From contig CAZAJF010000004.1 of NCBI GenBank assembly GCA_964485395.1, forward strand, positions 1-64,000: 64,000 bases of DNA, read 5' to 3'. The stretch comes from JANNSO01 sp964485395. GTDB lineage: Bacteria > Spirochaetota > Spirochaetia > Treponematales > UBA12059. Below, in pieces: positions 17,259 to 25,844 of the stretch; position 1 is the stretch's first letter; each line of letters opens with the position of its first letter. The position numbers and the translations under genes are program-made. Under the pieces are notes generated by a model that saw only the letters and a list, made by a program, of their open reading frames with translations, had not been told where the DNA came from and searched no databases.

Positions 17259-18416
17259 TTATCCGCCGATTGGGCGACTCGCGCCTTCCCGGGCGGCCTT
17301 GATTCGCTTGGGCAGGTGCGGATGGGAAGCAAACAATTCCGCGAAACGCTTCCAGGCGCTTTTTTCCGCGTCGAAGGACTGGATGTAGGCGTCGGCGCTC
17401 ATGCGCGCAGACAGCTTCTTGCCGGCCGCCAGCAAGGTCAGGCCTTTCTCGGCGCCGCTTGGGGCGAACATGGAAGCGCCGAGGTCGCAGGAATACTCGC
17501 AGGCGCGCTTCCAGGCTTGCCTGAGAAAGGGGATCATGGTCGCGGGCAGGGTTATTATTCCTTTGATCATGTGGTTCCGTTTTACGTGAATCAATTCATG
17601 GGCGATGACGAACGATACGGACGCTTCGTCTCCCTCGTAGAGACACTCGGCCAAGTCGGTGTAGAGGGCAACGTAGTTCCGCGTGAACAGCCTCGTAGCG
17701 AACGCGTTGAGCATGCCCCCCGACTCGACGAGGTAGAAGGACGGGAGCTTTTTTATGCCGAGAGCGGAAGCCGCCTGCGTAAAAATTGCCCACAATTCGG
17801 GAAACTGTTTTTCGCTGACGCGCACGCCGTTACCCATGAGGTGCCCCACGGCGATAATCTGGCCGAATAAAACGATAAACACGAGAAGCAGGACATAAAC
17901 TACCACGAGCGCGAGCGTCACGAGCGACGGCCCCGCCGAAAGCAGCGAAGGAGCGTAAGCGTCGGTGGAGAAATCCGATTGGGAAAAATCGTAGCCCTCA
18001 GTTTCGCGGCTGCTTATGGAATCATCGCTCAAGGCGTCATCGCCTGCAGTCTCGTCTCCTGCGACCTCGTCGCCGCCTGCAGCTTCTTCGGTAGCGACGA
18101 CCTCGTCGGGCGGCATTTCGGATTCGCCCCCTGCATAGTCTTCCGCGAACTCCGAAGTCGCGTCGGCTCCAAGATCGTTCAGTGGAGCTCCAGCCGATTC
18201 CTCGAGCGAAGGCGTCTCGTCCCACCATGCGCTATCGTCGGCGGTCGATTCTCCACCGAGCGGTGAATCGCCCGAAAAGTCAAAGCGCGGCGCCCTGGCC
18301 GTGAGGTAGATGGTAAAGCCGATTCCGGACGCGAGCAATGCCCAGACGAACACGCTGAATATCAGGGAAACCGCGTAATATCCCTTCTCTTTGGAAACGA
18401 CGTAATTCTGAATCAT
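17259..18416 (-). CDS. M48-family zinc metalloprotease with acidic insert
   Basis: Membrane protease of 385 residues. The zinc motif HELIH (in VSFVIAHELIHVKRNH) and a downstream acidic ligand region (RACEYSCDLGASMFAPSG) place it in the M48/HtpX group. It has one membrane segment at about residues 15-40 and another at about 180-205; between them lies an insert of about 120 residues extremely rich in Asp, Glu, Ser and Ala with almost no Lys. The ATG at 18416 is preceded by AAGGAG. HtpX proteins degrade damaged membrane proteins, but the insert is unusual and the substrate unknown. Confidence 0.85.
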   Translation of the reverse strand: MIQNYVVSKEKGYYAVSLIFSVFVWALLASGIGFTIYLTARAPRFDFSGDSPLGGESTADDSAWWDETPSLEESAGAPLNDLGADATSEFAEDYAGGESEMPPDEVVATEEAAGGDEVAGDETAGDDALSDDSISSRETEGYDFSQSDFSTDAYAPSLLSAGPSLVTLALVVVYVLLLVFIVLFGQIIAVGHLMGNGVRVSEKQFPELWAIFTQAASALGIKKLPSFYLVESGGMLNAFATRLFTRNYVALYTDLAECLYEGDEASVSFVIAHELIHVKRNHMIKGIITLPATMIPFLRQAWKRACEYSCDLGASMFAPSGAEKGLTLLAAGKKLSARMSADAYIQSFDAEKSAWKRFAELFASHPHLPKRIKAAREGASRPIGG

Positions 18417-18506
18417 GCTGTTCTCCTTAACCGGAATCCTGTGTGGACTGTCCCCGTTGCCGACAGCCGGCGACCCGGTGCCCGCGCCCAGGCGCGGGCA
18501 TGCGCC

Positions 18507-18548
18507 AATAAAAACGCCTCGAACGGCCCGTAAGGGTATCCGAGGCGC
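18507..18548 (-). terminator. Terminator of the nucleoside/riboflavin-type ABC operon
   Basis: On the minus strand CGCCTCG ... CGAGGCG arms with inner ACCC/GGG pairs are followed by TTTTATT. It starts about 10 bases after the stop of the last permease gene. Confidence 0.85.
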
Positions 18549-18556
18549 CGGTAAAC

Positions 18557-19501
18557 TTAGCGCTTGCCTTGGTCGAACGGTTCGCCCGACGCGCGAGGCG
18601 CCTGGGAGGATTTTGAGAAGATGATGAGCGCGATGAGGGTAACAACGTAGGGGAAGGCTTTGAGCACAAGCCCGGGAATCCTGGACAGCTGCGGTATTAC
18701 CTGCGACACGTTGGCAACCGTGGCGGCAAATCCGAAAAAGAACGTGGCGCCCAGGATGCCTATCGGTTTCCATTGGCCAAAAATAAGCGCGGCCAAGGCC
18801 AGGAAGCCTAGGCCGGCCACCGAGCCGTTAAACTCGCCGGAGTAGGTAACCAGGATTACGGCTCCCGCCAAACCGGCGAGCGCGCCCGAGATCATGACCG
18901 CCGCGTAGCGCATGCGGTACACGTTGATGCCGGCGGCGTCTGCGGTTTGGGGATGCTCGCCGCACGCGCGGAGGCGCAGGCCGAACGGCGTTTTATAGAT
19001 GACGAACCACGAGATGACGAGGATGGCCAGGACCAGCCAGGTGGTGGCGTAGGTCTTGGTAAAGAACATGGGGCCAAGCAGCGGGATGTTGTGGAGGAGC
19101 GGAATATCCTGCTTGAGGAATCCGAGTTTTATGGAAATATTACCCGAACCGGAAATGGTCCGCGCCAGGAACACCGTCATGGCGCCGGCTATCATGTTGA
19201 TGGCCGTGCCGCTGATTACCTGATTGGCCTTGAGGTTGATGCTGGCGAAGGCATGCAGGAGGCTGAATAGCGCGCCGGCCGCCATGCCGGCGAAAAGACC
19301 CACCCATAGGGCAGCGGGACCCATCGTCTTCTGGAGCGCGGCTATGGTGGCTGCCGACACGAAAGATCCGACGACCATGAGGCCTTCCAAGCCGATGTTC
19401 ACGACGCCGGAGCGTTCGCAGTAGAGTCCGCCAAGCGCCGCGGCCAAGAGCGGAATGGTATAGGCTATCGCATAGGGGAAAATGCTTAATACAATATCCA
19501 C
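18557..19501 (-). CDS. ABC transporter permease, nucleoside/riboflavin type (second permease)
   Basis: Hydrophobic protein of 314 residues of the YufQ/NupC/RfuD group: IPLLAAALGGLYCERSGVVNIGLEGLMVVG at the start, then LKANQVISGTAINMIAGAMT and GFLALAALIFGQWKPIGILG. It starts 1 base after the stop of the other permease, so they are coupled. The transporter family takes up purine nucleosides (Pnr/Nup systems) or riboflavin (RfuABCD in treponemes). Sequence reading alone cannot tell the substrates apart. Confidence 0.88.
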   Translation of the reverse strand: MDIVLSIFPYAIAYTIPLLAAALGGLYCERSGVVNIGLEGLMVVGSFVSAATIAALQKTMGPAALWVGLFAGMAAGALFSLLHAFASINLKANQVISGTAINMIAGAMTVFLARTISGSGNISIKLGFLKQDIPLLHNIPLLGPMFFTKTYATTWLVLAILVISWFVIYKTPFGLRLRACGEHPQTADAAGINVYRMRYAAVMISGALAGLAGAVILVTYSGEFNGSVAGLGFLALAALIFGQWKPIGILGATFFFGFAATVANVSQVIPQLSRIPGLVLKAFPYVVTLIALIIFSKSSQAPRASGEPFDQGKR

Positions 19502-19502
19502 G

Positions 19503-20555
19503 TTATGCCCCCTTCTTGAATTTCTTACGAATGAAATCCCATAGCTTCACGAACAGCACGCTGGTCGCCGCAAAGTAGATTATGGTGGCGATGATGGTGT
19601 CACCGATCTCGGGAGGGATCTTGGTCATCGCGTTCATGAACCCTTTGCCCGAATGCAGTATTCCAAAGAACAGCGCCGATGCCAGCACGCCCCAGGGAGA
19701 ATTGGAGCCTAAGAGCGCCACGGCGATTCCGTCGAATCCGGCTGTGGGCATTACGCCGATCTGCATATTCACCGCGTAGCCGACATAATAGGTGGCTCCG
19801 GCAAGGCCCGCCAGGCCGCCGGAAATGGCCATGGAAAGCGCCGTGTTTCGCGGCACGCTTATGCCCGCGTATTCGGCGGCATGCCTGTTGAAACCCACTG
19901 CCTTGAGCTCGTAGCCCATGACGGTTTTGTCCAGTATAAAGGCGATGATCACAACCGCTATCAGGGCAACGAACAAGCCAAAATTGATATACGATCCCTT
20001 GAAGGACTGCGTAAGCCAATCCAGCTTCAAGGATGATTCATTGACGATGCGCGCAGATTCGGTCTCCAGGGTAGGGCCTTTGAAATATTTGGGTATCGTA
20101 TAGTACACAATCCAGTACGCCAGCCAATTCATCATGATGGTGGAAACCACTTCATGCACGTTGAATCGCGCCTTGAGTAATCCCGGTATCGCCGCCCATA
20201 TTCCACCGGCAAGCAGTGCGCCTACGCAGACGACAAGAATCATGAGCGGCTGCGGCAGATGCAGGGTTAGTGCGAGTGCCGTCGCGGTGAGCCCACCCAT
20301 GAGCATCTGTCCGGCTCCGCCGATATTGAACAGGCCGGTCTTGAAGGCGAAGGCAACGGAAAGACCGGTAAGGATGAGCGTCGTGGCGGAGGCGAGCGTA
20401 TTGCCGATGCGCTCGATATTCATGAGACCGCCGCGGAACAGGTAAAAATACCCTTTGATGGGATCTGACCCGGTGGCCATCATAAAAACGGCGCCGGCCA
20501 GAAGCCCAAGCACAACGGCGGCGAGGGCGGTAAAAAGAGCTTTGGACCCTTTCAT
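19503..20555 (-). CDS. ABC transporter permease, nucleoside/riboflavin type (first permease)
   Basis: Membrane protein of 350 residues of the YufP/NupB/RfuC group, with the conserved blocks GSDPIKGYFYLFRGG, LSVAFAFKTGLFNIGGAGQM, NVHEVVSTIMMNWLAYWIVY and FDGIAVALLGSNSPWGVLAS. The start overlaps the end of the ATPase gene by 4 bases. Together with the ATPase and the second permease it makes a complete inner-membrane complex, but no BmpA/PnrA-type binding lipoprotein gene is adjacent. Confidence 0.88.
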   Translation of the reverse strand: MKGSKALFTALAAVVLGLLAGAVFMMATGSDPIKGYFYLFRGGLMNIERIGNTLASATTLILTGLSVAFAFKTGLFNIGGAGQMLMGGLTATALALTLHLPQPLMILVVCVGALLAGGIWAAIPGLLKARFNVHEVVSTIMMNWLAYWIVYYTIPKYFKGPTLETESARIVNESSLKLDWLTQSFKGSYINFGLFVALIAVVIIAFILDKTVMGYELKAVGFNRHAAEYAGISVPRNTALSMAISGGLAGLAGATYYVGYAVNMQIGVMPTAGFDGIAVALLGSNSPWGVLASALFFGILHSGKGFMNAMTKIPPEIGDTIIATIIYFAATSVLFVKLWDFIRKKFKKGA

Positions 20556-22114
20556 GCTTGGCCTCCTTGCGCTGTGCCTGCAATGACGCCGGGGGCGGCC
20601 TTGGCCGCGACGACTCCGGCCATCAAGAGGCCGATTTCAGCCTCGTTGGTTTCTTTGGGATACTTCATGCCGGTAAGCTCTCCGTGGCTGATAACCGCGA
20701 TTCTATCAGATAAATCCATGATCTCGTCCAACTCCAGGGACACAAGAAGGACGGCTTTGCCTTTGTCGCGCTGTTCAACCAGGCGTTTGTGGATATACTC
20801 GATGGACCCTACATCAAGGCCCCGCGTCGGCTGTACCGCGATGAGAAGATCGGGGTCCAGGGAAATTTCACGGCCTACGATGGCCTTTTGCTGGTTTCCG
20901 CCGGAGAGCTGGCGCGCGATGGCCACGGCGCCCTGCCCCGCCCGCACGTCAAAATCGCCCATCAGTTTTTCGGCGTAGGATCGAATTGCCTTGCGGTTCA
21001 GGAAGCCCCGCTTGGCAAACGGTTCAAGGCCGTATATCTCAAGGATCAAGTTATCTTCCATTGAATAATCCAGCACGAGTCCGCGTTTCTGCCGATCCTC
21101 GGGGATATGCGCGATGCCTTCGCGAATGCGCTTGCGGATGCTCTCGTGGGTAATATCCTTGCCTTTGAAAAGGATCGTGCCGGATTCCGCCGCTCGGAGG
21201 CCGGTAAGCACCTCGATAAGCTCGGTCTGTCCGTTGCCGTCCACGCCTGCAAGGCCCACAATCTCGCCCCGCCGCACATCCAGCGAAAACCCTTTGAGCG
21301 CATGCGTCTTTCGGGCTGACAGCGCATGCAGATCCTTGATCTGGAGTACCACTTCGCCGGGCTCCCGATCCTGCTTGTCCACCGTAAAATTAACCTGGCG
21401 GCCAACCATCATCTCGGCCATCATGGCTTCCGAACTGGAGGCAACGTCCACGGTACCGATTACCTTGCCGCGGCGGATTACCGTACAGCGGTCGGCAATG
21501 GCCTTAATCTCCTTGAGCTTGTGCGTGATCAATATGATGGACTTGCCTTCGTCTATCAGATTGCGCATTATCTTCATGAGCTCATGGATTTCCTGGGGCG
21601 TCAAAACGGCGGTGGGTTCGTCGAAAATGAGCACCTCGGCGTTGCGGTACAGCATCTTGAGAATCTCGACGCGCTGCTGCATGCCTACGGATACATCTTC
21701 GATTTTGGCGTTGGGCTCCACGTTGAGGCCGTAGCGCACGGAAAGCTCCTTGATGCGGAGCGCCGCGTCCTTGGTGTGCAGGAACGGGCCGACGGTGGGC
21801 TCGATACCCAGGATGATATTTTCGGTAACGGTAAAGTTGTGCACCAGCTTGAAATGCTGATGGACCATGCCGATTCCCAGCGCGTTCGCGATATTGGGAT
21901 TCGTTATCTGCACTTCTTTTCCGTGCACCTTGATACTGCCCGATTCCGGTTTGTACAAGCCAAACAAAATGCTCATGAGCGTAGATTTTCCGGCACCGTT
22001 TTCACCAAGCAGGGCAAGGACTTCGCCCTTCCTAAGCTGAATGCTTATATCATCGTTGGCAACAATGCCAGGAAAGCCCTTGGTAATGTTCAACATCTCG
22101 ACGATGTGTTCCAT
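20552..22114 (-). CDS. ABC transporter ATPase, nucleoside/riboflavin type
   Basis: Double ATPase of 520 residues (YufO/NupA/RfuB group). First half: LLGENGAGKSTLMSILFGLY, VGMQQRVEILKMLYRNAEVL, FDEPTAVLTPQE. Second half: GVDGNGQTELIEVLTGLR, IPEDRQKRGLVLDYSM, LSGGNQQKAIVGREIS, QPTRGLDVGS. The phrase GMVHQHFKLVHNFTVTENII is typical of this group. The ATG at 22114 follows AGGAGGATCC; an in-frame start 24 codons upstream lies within the promoter region and is rejected. First gene of the operon. Confidence 0.93.
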   Translation of the reverse strand: MEHIVEMLNITKGFPGIVANDDISIQLRKGEVLALLGENGAGKSTLMSILFGLYKPESGSIKVHGKEVQITNPNIANALGIGMVHQHFKLVHNFTVTENIILGIEPTVGPFLHTKDAALRIKELSVRYGLNVEPNAKIEDVSVGMQQRVEILKMLYRNAEVLIFDEPTAVLTPQEIHELMKIMRNLIDEGKSIILITHKLKEIKAIADRCTVIRRGKVIGTVDVASSSEAMMAEMMVGRQVNFTVDKQDREPGEVVLQIKDLHALSARKTHALKGFSLDVRRGEIVGLAGVDGNGQTELIEVLTGLRAAESGTILFKGKDITHESIRKRIREGIAHIPEDRQKRGLVLDYSMEDNLILEIYGLEPFAKRGFLNRKAIRSYAEKLMGDFDVRAGQGAVAIARQLSGGNQQKAIVGREISLDPDLLIAVQPTRGLDVGSIEYIHKRLVEQRDKGKAVLLVSLELDEIMDLSDRIAVISHGELTGMKYPKETNEAEIGLLMAGVVAAKAAPGVIAGTAQGGQA

Positions 22115-22157
22115 GGATCCTCCTGCGAACTTCGATTTTTTCAATCTGGGGGAATGT

Positions 22158-22186
22158 ACTGTAATACGGAGTTCAGAATATGACAA
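22158..22186 (-). promoter_or_regulatory. Promoter of the nucleoside/riboflavin-type ABC operon
   Basis: On the minus strand TTGTCA (22186-22181), a 17-base spacer and TACAGT (22163-22158), giving a leader of about 37 bases with a good Shine-Dalgarno. I see no FMN-riboswitch sequence in this short leader. Confidence 0.62.
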
Positions 22187-22227
22187 GCAAAAAGTGCGAG
22201 AACCGTTGCGGATTCTGAATTCGCATG

Positions 22228-23457
22228 CTAGTCGTTATCGGGATAGCGGGAACGAATCTGCTGGATGCGCGGAAAAATCTGAAAGAAAATGTCCACGAAC
22301 TCGGGGTCAAACTTGGTTCCGGACATTGTTTTCATCTCGGCGAGCACATCAGCCTCGTTCCAGGCTTCCTTATAGACGCGTCTCGATACCAGGGCATCGA
22401 AAACATCCGCGATGGCCACGACGCGTCCCCACACGGGAATTTCCTCGCCTTTGCGCCGCTGCGGGTTGCCTTCGGCATCCGCCTTGATGGTTTTGCCGGT
22501 AACGTGGTCTATCCAGCCGGGGTAACCGGTGCCGTCCCAGTTCTCATGGTGCGTCAGCGAGACCTCCGCGGCGATGGTATCCAGATCGGACTGCAGATCG
22601 TCGAACAGGCGGGCCCCGCTCAAGGCGTGGGTCTGCATGATGACGTATTCTTCCGCGGTGAACTTTCCGGGTTTCTTGAGGATCAAGTCCGATATGGCTA
22701 CTTTTCCCACATCGTGAAGCATTGCCGCCAGCTTGAGTAAATCCTTGTTTTTATCTATTTCCTTCTTCTCGAAGCCGCGCCTGAATGCCCACTGCTCATA
22801 AAGCTCCACGGCATATCCGGCAACCCGGTTTACGTGCGGTCCCGTTTCCTTGGGGTCGCGCAGCTCGGCCATGCGAATCATGCGCATGATCATGGCTCGG
22901 GTCATGTAGGCGCGCTGCAAGGCGACGGTTGCGTTGGACGCGAAATGCGTGACAAGGGCTTCGTCATCCTTGGAAAATGGAACGACAGTGCCGTTTGAGT
23001 CCCTTCCGTTGATTATCTGAATGACGCCGAGCACCACATTGTTCTGCGTCTTGAGCGGCAAGGTGATCATGGACGTGGTTTTATAGCCGGTTTCTTCGTC
23101 GAATTTCTTGGTATAGCTGAAAGGGCACTCCGAGGCTATATGATAGACGTCGGGAATATTCAGGAGCTCTCCGGTCATGGCCACGTAACCGGAAATGGTT
23201 TTTTCGTTGATGGGAATCTTGAAGGAAGGATACGCTTCTTTCTCGCCGGGAGGCAGCCGTGCCTGTTTGGTATCGTTCTGGGCGTACTTGATGGCGATAA
23301 GGTCGCCTTCCTTTATATAAATGGAACCTGCATCTGCATTGACCACATGCCGCGCTTCCTGGAGGATGCGCTCAAGCAACAGGTCGTAGTCGCGAATCTT
23401 GTTCAGCTCGGAGTCAATGCGTATTATCTGCTGGATCTCTTCATTATCAAGCGCCAT
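22228..23457 (-). CDS. GAF and HD-GYP domain protein, probable c-di-GMP phosphodiesterase
   Basis: The 409-residue protein has an N-terminal GAF domain (about residues 20-185: LLLERILQEARHVVNADAGS, GELLNIPDVYHIASECPFSY) and a C-terminal HD-GYP domain with LAAMLHDVGKVAISDLILKK (HD pair) and HHENWDGTGYP (GYP motif). HD-GYP enzymes hydrolyse c-di-GMP to pGpG or GMP with a two- or three-metal centre; the GAF domain probably senses a small ligand. It is cytoplasmic with no membrane segment. A TATAAT box (23499-23494) lies upstream and GAGGAG sits 12 bases before the ATG, which is long. Confidence 0.92.
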   Translation of the reverse strand: MALDNEEIQQIIRIDSELNKIRDYDLLLERILQEARHVVNADAGSIYIKEGDLIAIKYAQNDTKQARLPPGEKEAYPSFKIPINEKTISGYVAMTGELLNIPDVYHIASECPFSYTKKFDEETGYKTTSMITLPLKTQNNVVLGVIQIINGRDSNGTVVPFSKDDEALVTHFASNATVALQRAYMTRAMIMRMIRMAELRDPKETGPHVNRVAGYAVELYEQWAFRRGFEKKEIDKNKDLLKLAAMLHDVGKVAISDLILKKPGKFTAEEYVIMQTHALSGARLFDDLQSDLDTIAAEVSLTHHENWDGTGYPGWIDHVTGKTIKADAEGNPQRRKGEEIPVWGRVVAIADVFDALVSRRVYKEAWNEADVLAEMKTMSGTKFDPEFVDIFFQIFPRIQQIRSRYPDND

Positions 23458-23562
23458 CGGATTTTTCTACTCCTCATACTAATCAAAAGCATTATACAAT
23501 AAAATCGGCTGGTCAAGCTCCAAATTGTAATCAATTTACTGGATTAATGCAAATAAATCTAG

Positions 23563-23591
23563 TATAATAAATGAATGAACGATCGTTCATT
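23563..23591 (+). promoter_or_regulatory. -10 box with an 18-base palindromic operator before the epimerase gene
   Basis: TATAAT (23563-23568) is followed 5 bases later by the perfect palindrome AATGAACGATCGTTCATT (23574-23591), which covers the expected transcription start. No good -35 is present. Palindromes of this form, with AACG..CGTT halves, are typical of TetR-family operators, so a repressor probably blocks initiation here. A TetR-family gene lies at 25845-26519, but whether it binds here is unproven. Confidence 0.75.
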
Positions 23592-23608
23592 TAAACGAGG
23601 AGGATACT

Positions 23609-24634
23609 ATGCAGACAGTACTCGTCACTGGGGCGTTTGGCAATGTAGGCAGAAGCGTACTCAAAGCCTTGGCCGTCTCAGGCCTTTCTGCAAGAATATT
23701 CGAATTCCCGAGCCCCCTGAACAAGAAACTCGCAAAATCCCTCGCCTTGGGCATAAAAGTCCAATGGGGAGACATCCGGGAATCCAAGGATGTTTTGGAA
23801 GCTGTGCGCGACGTGGACGCCGTCATACACCTTGCAGCCATGATTCCGCCGGGAGCAGACAGGAATCCCGTTTTGGCACACCGGATAAACGTTGGGGGTA
23901 CGGCGAATATCCTTGCGGCCATCGCCTCCTCACCTAAAAAACCGCGCCTGGTTTTCTCTTCGTCGGTGGCGACCTACGGCGACCGTGTTAAAAATTTTTA
24001 CATCAGGACTACGGACGAACTCCATCCCTGCGCCGACGACGAATACGCCAAGCAGAAAGTCCAATGCGAGGCACTGGTCAGGGAGAGCGGCCTCGACTGG
24101 GTTATCTGCAGGCTTTCGTACATCGTCTGGCGCAAGAAACTGGCCATGGATCCGCTCATGTACCGCATGCCGCTGGACACAAGGATCGAGATATGCCACA
24201 CCTTGGATACCGGCATGGCTTTAGCCAAAGCGGCAAGCTGCGACAAAGCCCTGGGAAAAACCTTCAACCTGGCGGGGGGCGAAAAATGCCGCACCACATA
24301 TCGCGATTACCTTGACCGCATGATGAAGCTTTTCGGCCTGGGGGGCATCGGCTTCCTGCCGGAAGAGGCGTTTTCGCCTTCTGGCTATCATTGCGGCTAT
24401 ATGGATACCGAGGAGCCGCAGGCCTTGTTCGATTTCCAGCGACTGAGCCTCGAAGACTACTACAAGGAAGTGGCTGCTGAAGCCCGCCCGCTCAAATTCT
24501 GGGCCCGGCTGTTCCGCCCCGCCGTCAGGGCGGCGATCGTGGCCAAGTCGCCCTATCTGCGGGCTTACCTGGTGGAACGCGGCAAAGGTGCGATACTGCA
24601 CCCCGCGAGGGTGTCCCAAGCGGGGCTGCCATAA
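23609..24634 (+). CDS. NAD(P)-dependent epimerase/dehydratase family protein
   Basis: Extended short-chain dehydrogenase fold, 341 residues. The Rossmann motif GAFGNVG (about residues 8-14) binds the nucleotide; VDAVIHLAAMIPPGADRNP and FSSSVATYGDRVKNF give the Ser of the catalytic set, and DDEYAKQKVQCEALV has a YxxxK-like segment (YAKQK). The substrate cannot be told. GAGGAGG lies just before the ATG. It is a single-gene unit under a palindromic operator, so it is likely induced by a small molecule. Confidence 0.87.
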   Translation: MQTVLVTGAFGNVGRSVLKALAVSGLSARIFEFPSPLNKKLAKSLALGIKVQWGDIRESKDVLEAVRDVDAVIHLAAMIPPGADRNPVLAHRINVGGTANILAAIASSPKKPRLVFSSSVATYGDRVKNFYIRTTDELHPCADDEYAKQKVQCEALVRESGLDWVICRLSYIVWRKKLAMDPLMYRMPLDTRIEICHTLDTGMALAKAASCDKALGKTFNLAGGEKCRTTYRDYLDRMMKLFGLGGIGFLPEEAFSPSGYHCGYMDTEEPQALFDFQRLSLEDYYKEVAAEARPLKFWARLFRPAVRAAIVAKSPYLRAYLVERGKGAILHPARVSQAGLP

Positions 24635-24646
24635 GATCGGAGTGGG

Positions 24647-25099
24647 CTATTTTTCATTGATCCGGAATTTATACCAGCTGTCCGCACTCACGTGATCGGC
24701 CCGAAGGTAAAAGCAGAACGCCAATTTCCCCGTATACGCGGAGGGGAATTCGTAGAGAAGATATCCGTCCCAGGTACCGTCGGCGTCGGACCAGCACCCC
24801 AGGTCCTGCCCCAGATCATCGCACTGAAAATGTATGGGAACTCCGCTGTCCGTCCATAATTCCAGGGAATACGACTTGCCCGCCTTCAAGGACGTTTCAA
24901 ACCTGTCCGAATAAAAAGTATAGGCCCCATGAACGGCGTTGTCATCGCTGAAATCCAGCTTGCCTTCCGTGAGGTCGTTGAACTTTACGTCTCCTAAAAT
25001 TAGATTGACCAAGGCGCAGCCGCTCATCGGGACAACGATGGCGAGCAGCGCATAAAAGAGCAATTTAGCAACGCCTTTTAACTTGCCGTGCATGGGCAT
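24647..25099 (-). CDS. Small secreted lipoprotein of unknown function
   Basis: 150 residues with a basic start, a hydrophobic stretch and the lipobox MSGC (about residues 24-27), so it is probably lipid-anchored. The mature part looks beta-rich (KSYSLELWTDSGVPIHFQC, GYLLYEFPSAYTGKLAFCFY) with four Cys that could pair. The ATG at 25099 is chosen for the AAGGAGG upstream. It runs opposite to the epimerase gene, whose stop is 12 bases away. No family is recognised. Confidence 0.65.
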   Translation of the reverse strand: MPMHGKLKGVAKLLFYALLAIVVPMSGCALVNLILGDVKFNDLTEGKLDFSDDNAVHGAYTFYSDRFETSLKAGKSYSLELWTDSGVPIHFQCDDLGQDLGCWSDADGTWDGYLLYEFPSAYTGKLAFCFYLRADHVSADSWYKFRINEK

Positions 25100-25154
25100 A
25101 CAAGCCTCCTTGTGAACGCCGGCATCATGTCGGCGCATTTGCCCCCAAGGTTCG

Positions 25155-25703
25155 CTACTTCTTCAGGAGAGCCTTCCAGTCTTTGCCGGATTTCAGGATG
25201 GCTTCGTTTATGGCTTTGGTCCAACCCAAACGCGTTCCGTAAAGACCGACTATATCAGTACAGACGGCTGCGCCGGCGCAAACGATGGAAATTATGGCGC
25301 CGGGGGTGTCATCGATGAAAAGCGGAACCAATAAGGAACCGGCGCCTAAAGCCGTGGTGACGATGGCCAGGGTGCGGGATTTCTTTATGTAAGGCTGCCC
25401 ATCGAAAACAACGCCTTGCCCCACCCAGTAATCAGTAGTCTTCTGCATGAAGCCCGTCGTTACCCAGGCACCCGACAGCGAGGCCACCGGAGCTATCTGC
25501 ATCAGGATTATCGCGGCCCCGAGATCCACCGACGCGGCCGCGCCTCCGCCTATGACAAGCCCGAATCCGGTAGCTTCAAGGATCAGCCCGGTCATGCCGA
25601 CGGGGCTTGAGAACGGCGTTACCGGAGAACCCGGAGCTTGCGAGAAGGAAAAGGAAATCGACAGGCAAGCGGCCAAAAAAACAGCGACGGCTCTTTTCAT
25701 CAT
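25155..25703 (-). CDS. Secreted or membrane protein of unknown function
   Basis: 182 residues: signal peptide (KRAVAVFLAACLSISFSFSQA), then several hydrophobic stretches (GLILEATGFGLVIGGGAAAS, TLAIVTTALGAGSLLVPLFI, GAIISIVCAGAAVCTDIVGL), suggesting a small membrane protein, ending in a basic tail. GGAGGTCAGCT precedes the ATG pair at 25703/25700. A TTGACA box at 25842-25837 lies upstream, inside the end of the TetR gene, with no clear -10. No family recognised. Confidence 0.6.
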   Translation of the reverse strand: MMKRAVAVFLAACLSISFSFSQAPGSPVTPFSSPVGMTGLILEATGFGLVIGGGAAASVDLGAAIILMQIAPVASLSGAWVTTGFMQKTTDYWVGQGVVFDGQPYIKKSRTLAIVTTALGAGSLLVPLFIDDTPGAIISIVCAGAAVCTDIVGLYGTRLGWTKAINEAILKSGKDWKALLKK

Positions 25704-25844
25704 AGCTGACCTCCCTGAACACCCGGCAGGTTTCCATGCGATGAAGATCCCGATGTGGCATACCCGTGAAGAAAACTGCACTTTTGGAAATACCGGCAAC
25801 GCCGTATCGATAAATACTCTCACTATCGCCGGGACTTGTCAATG

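Noticed and set aside
18478..18500. GC-rich hairpin GCCCGCGCC/GGCGCGGGC near the ABC operon end as a terminator
   Set aside because: No T-run on either strand; the better terminator for the operon is at 18507-18548.
22115..22227. FMN riboswitch before the riboflavin/nucleoside-type ABC operon
   Set aside because: The leader is only about 40 bases after the predicted start and shows none of the conserved FMN-box bases.
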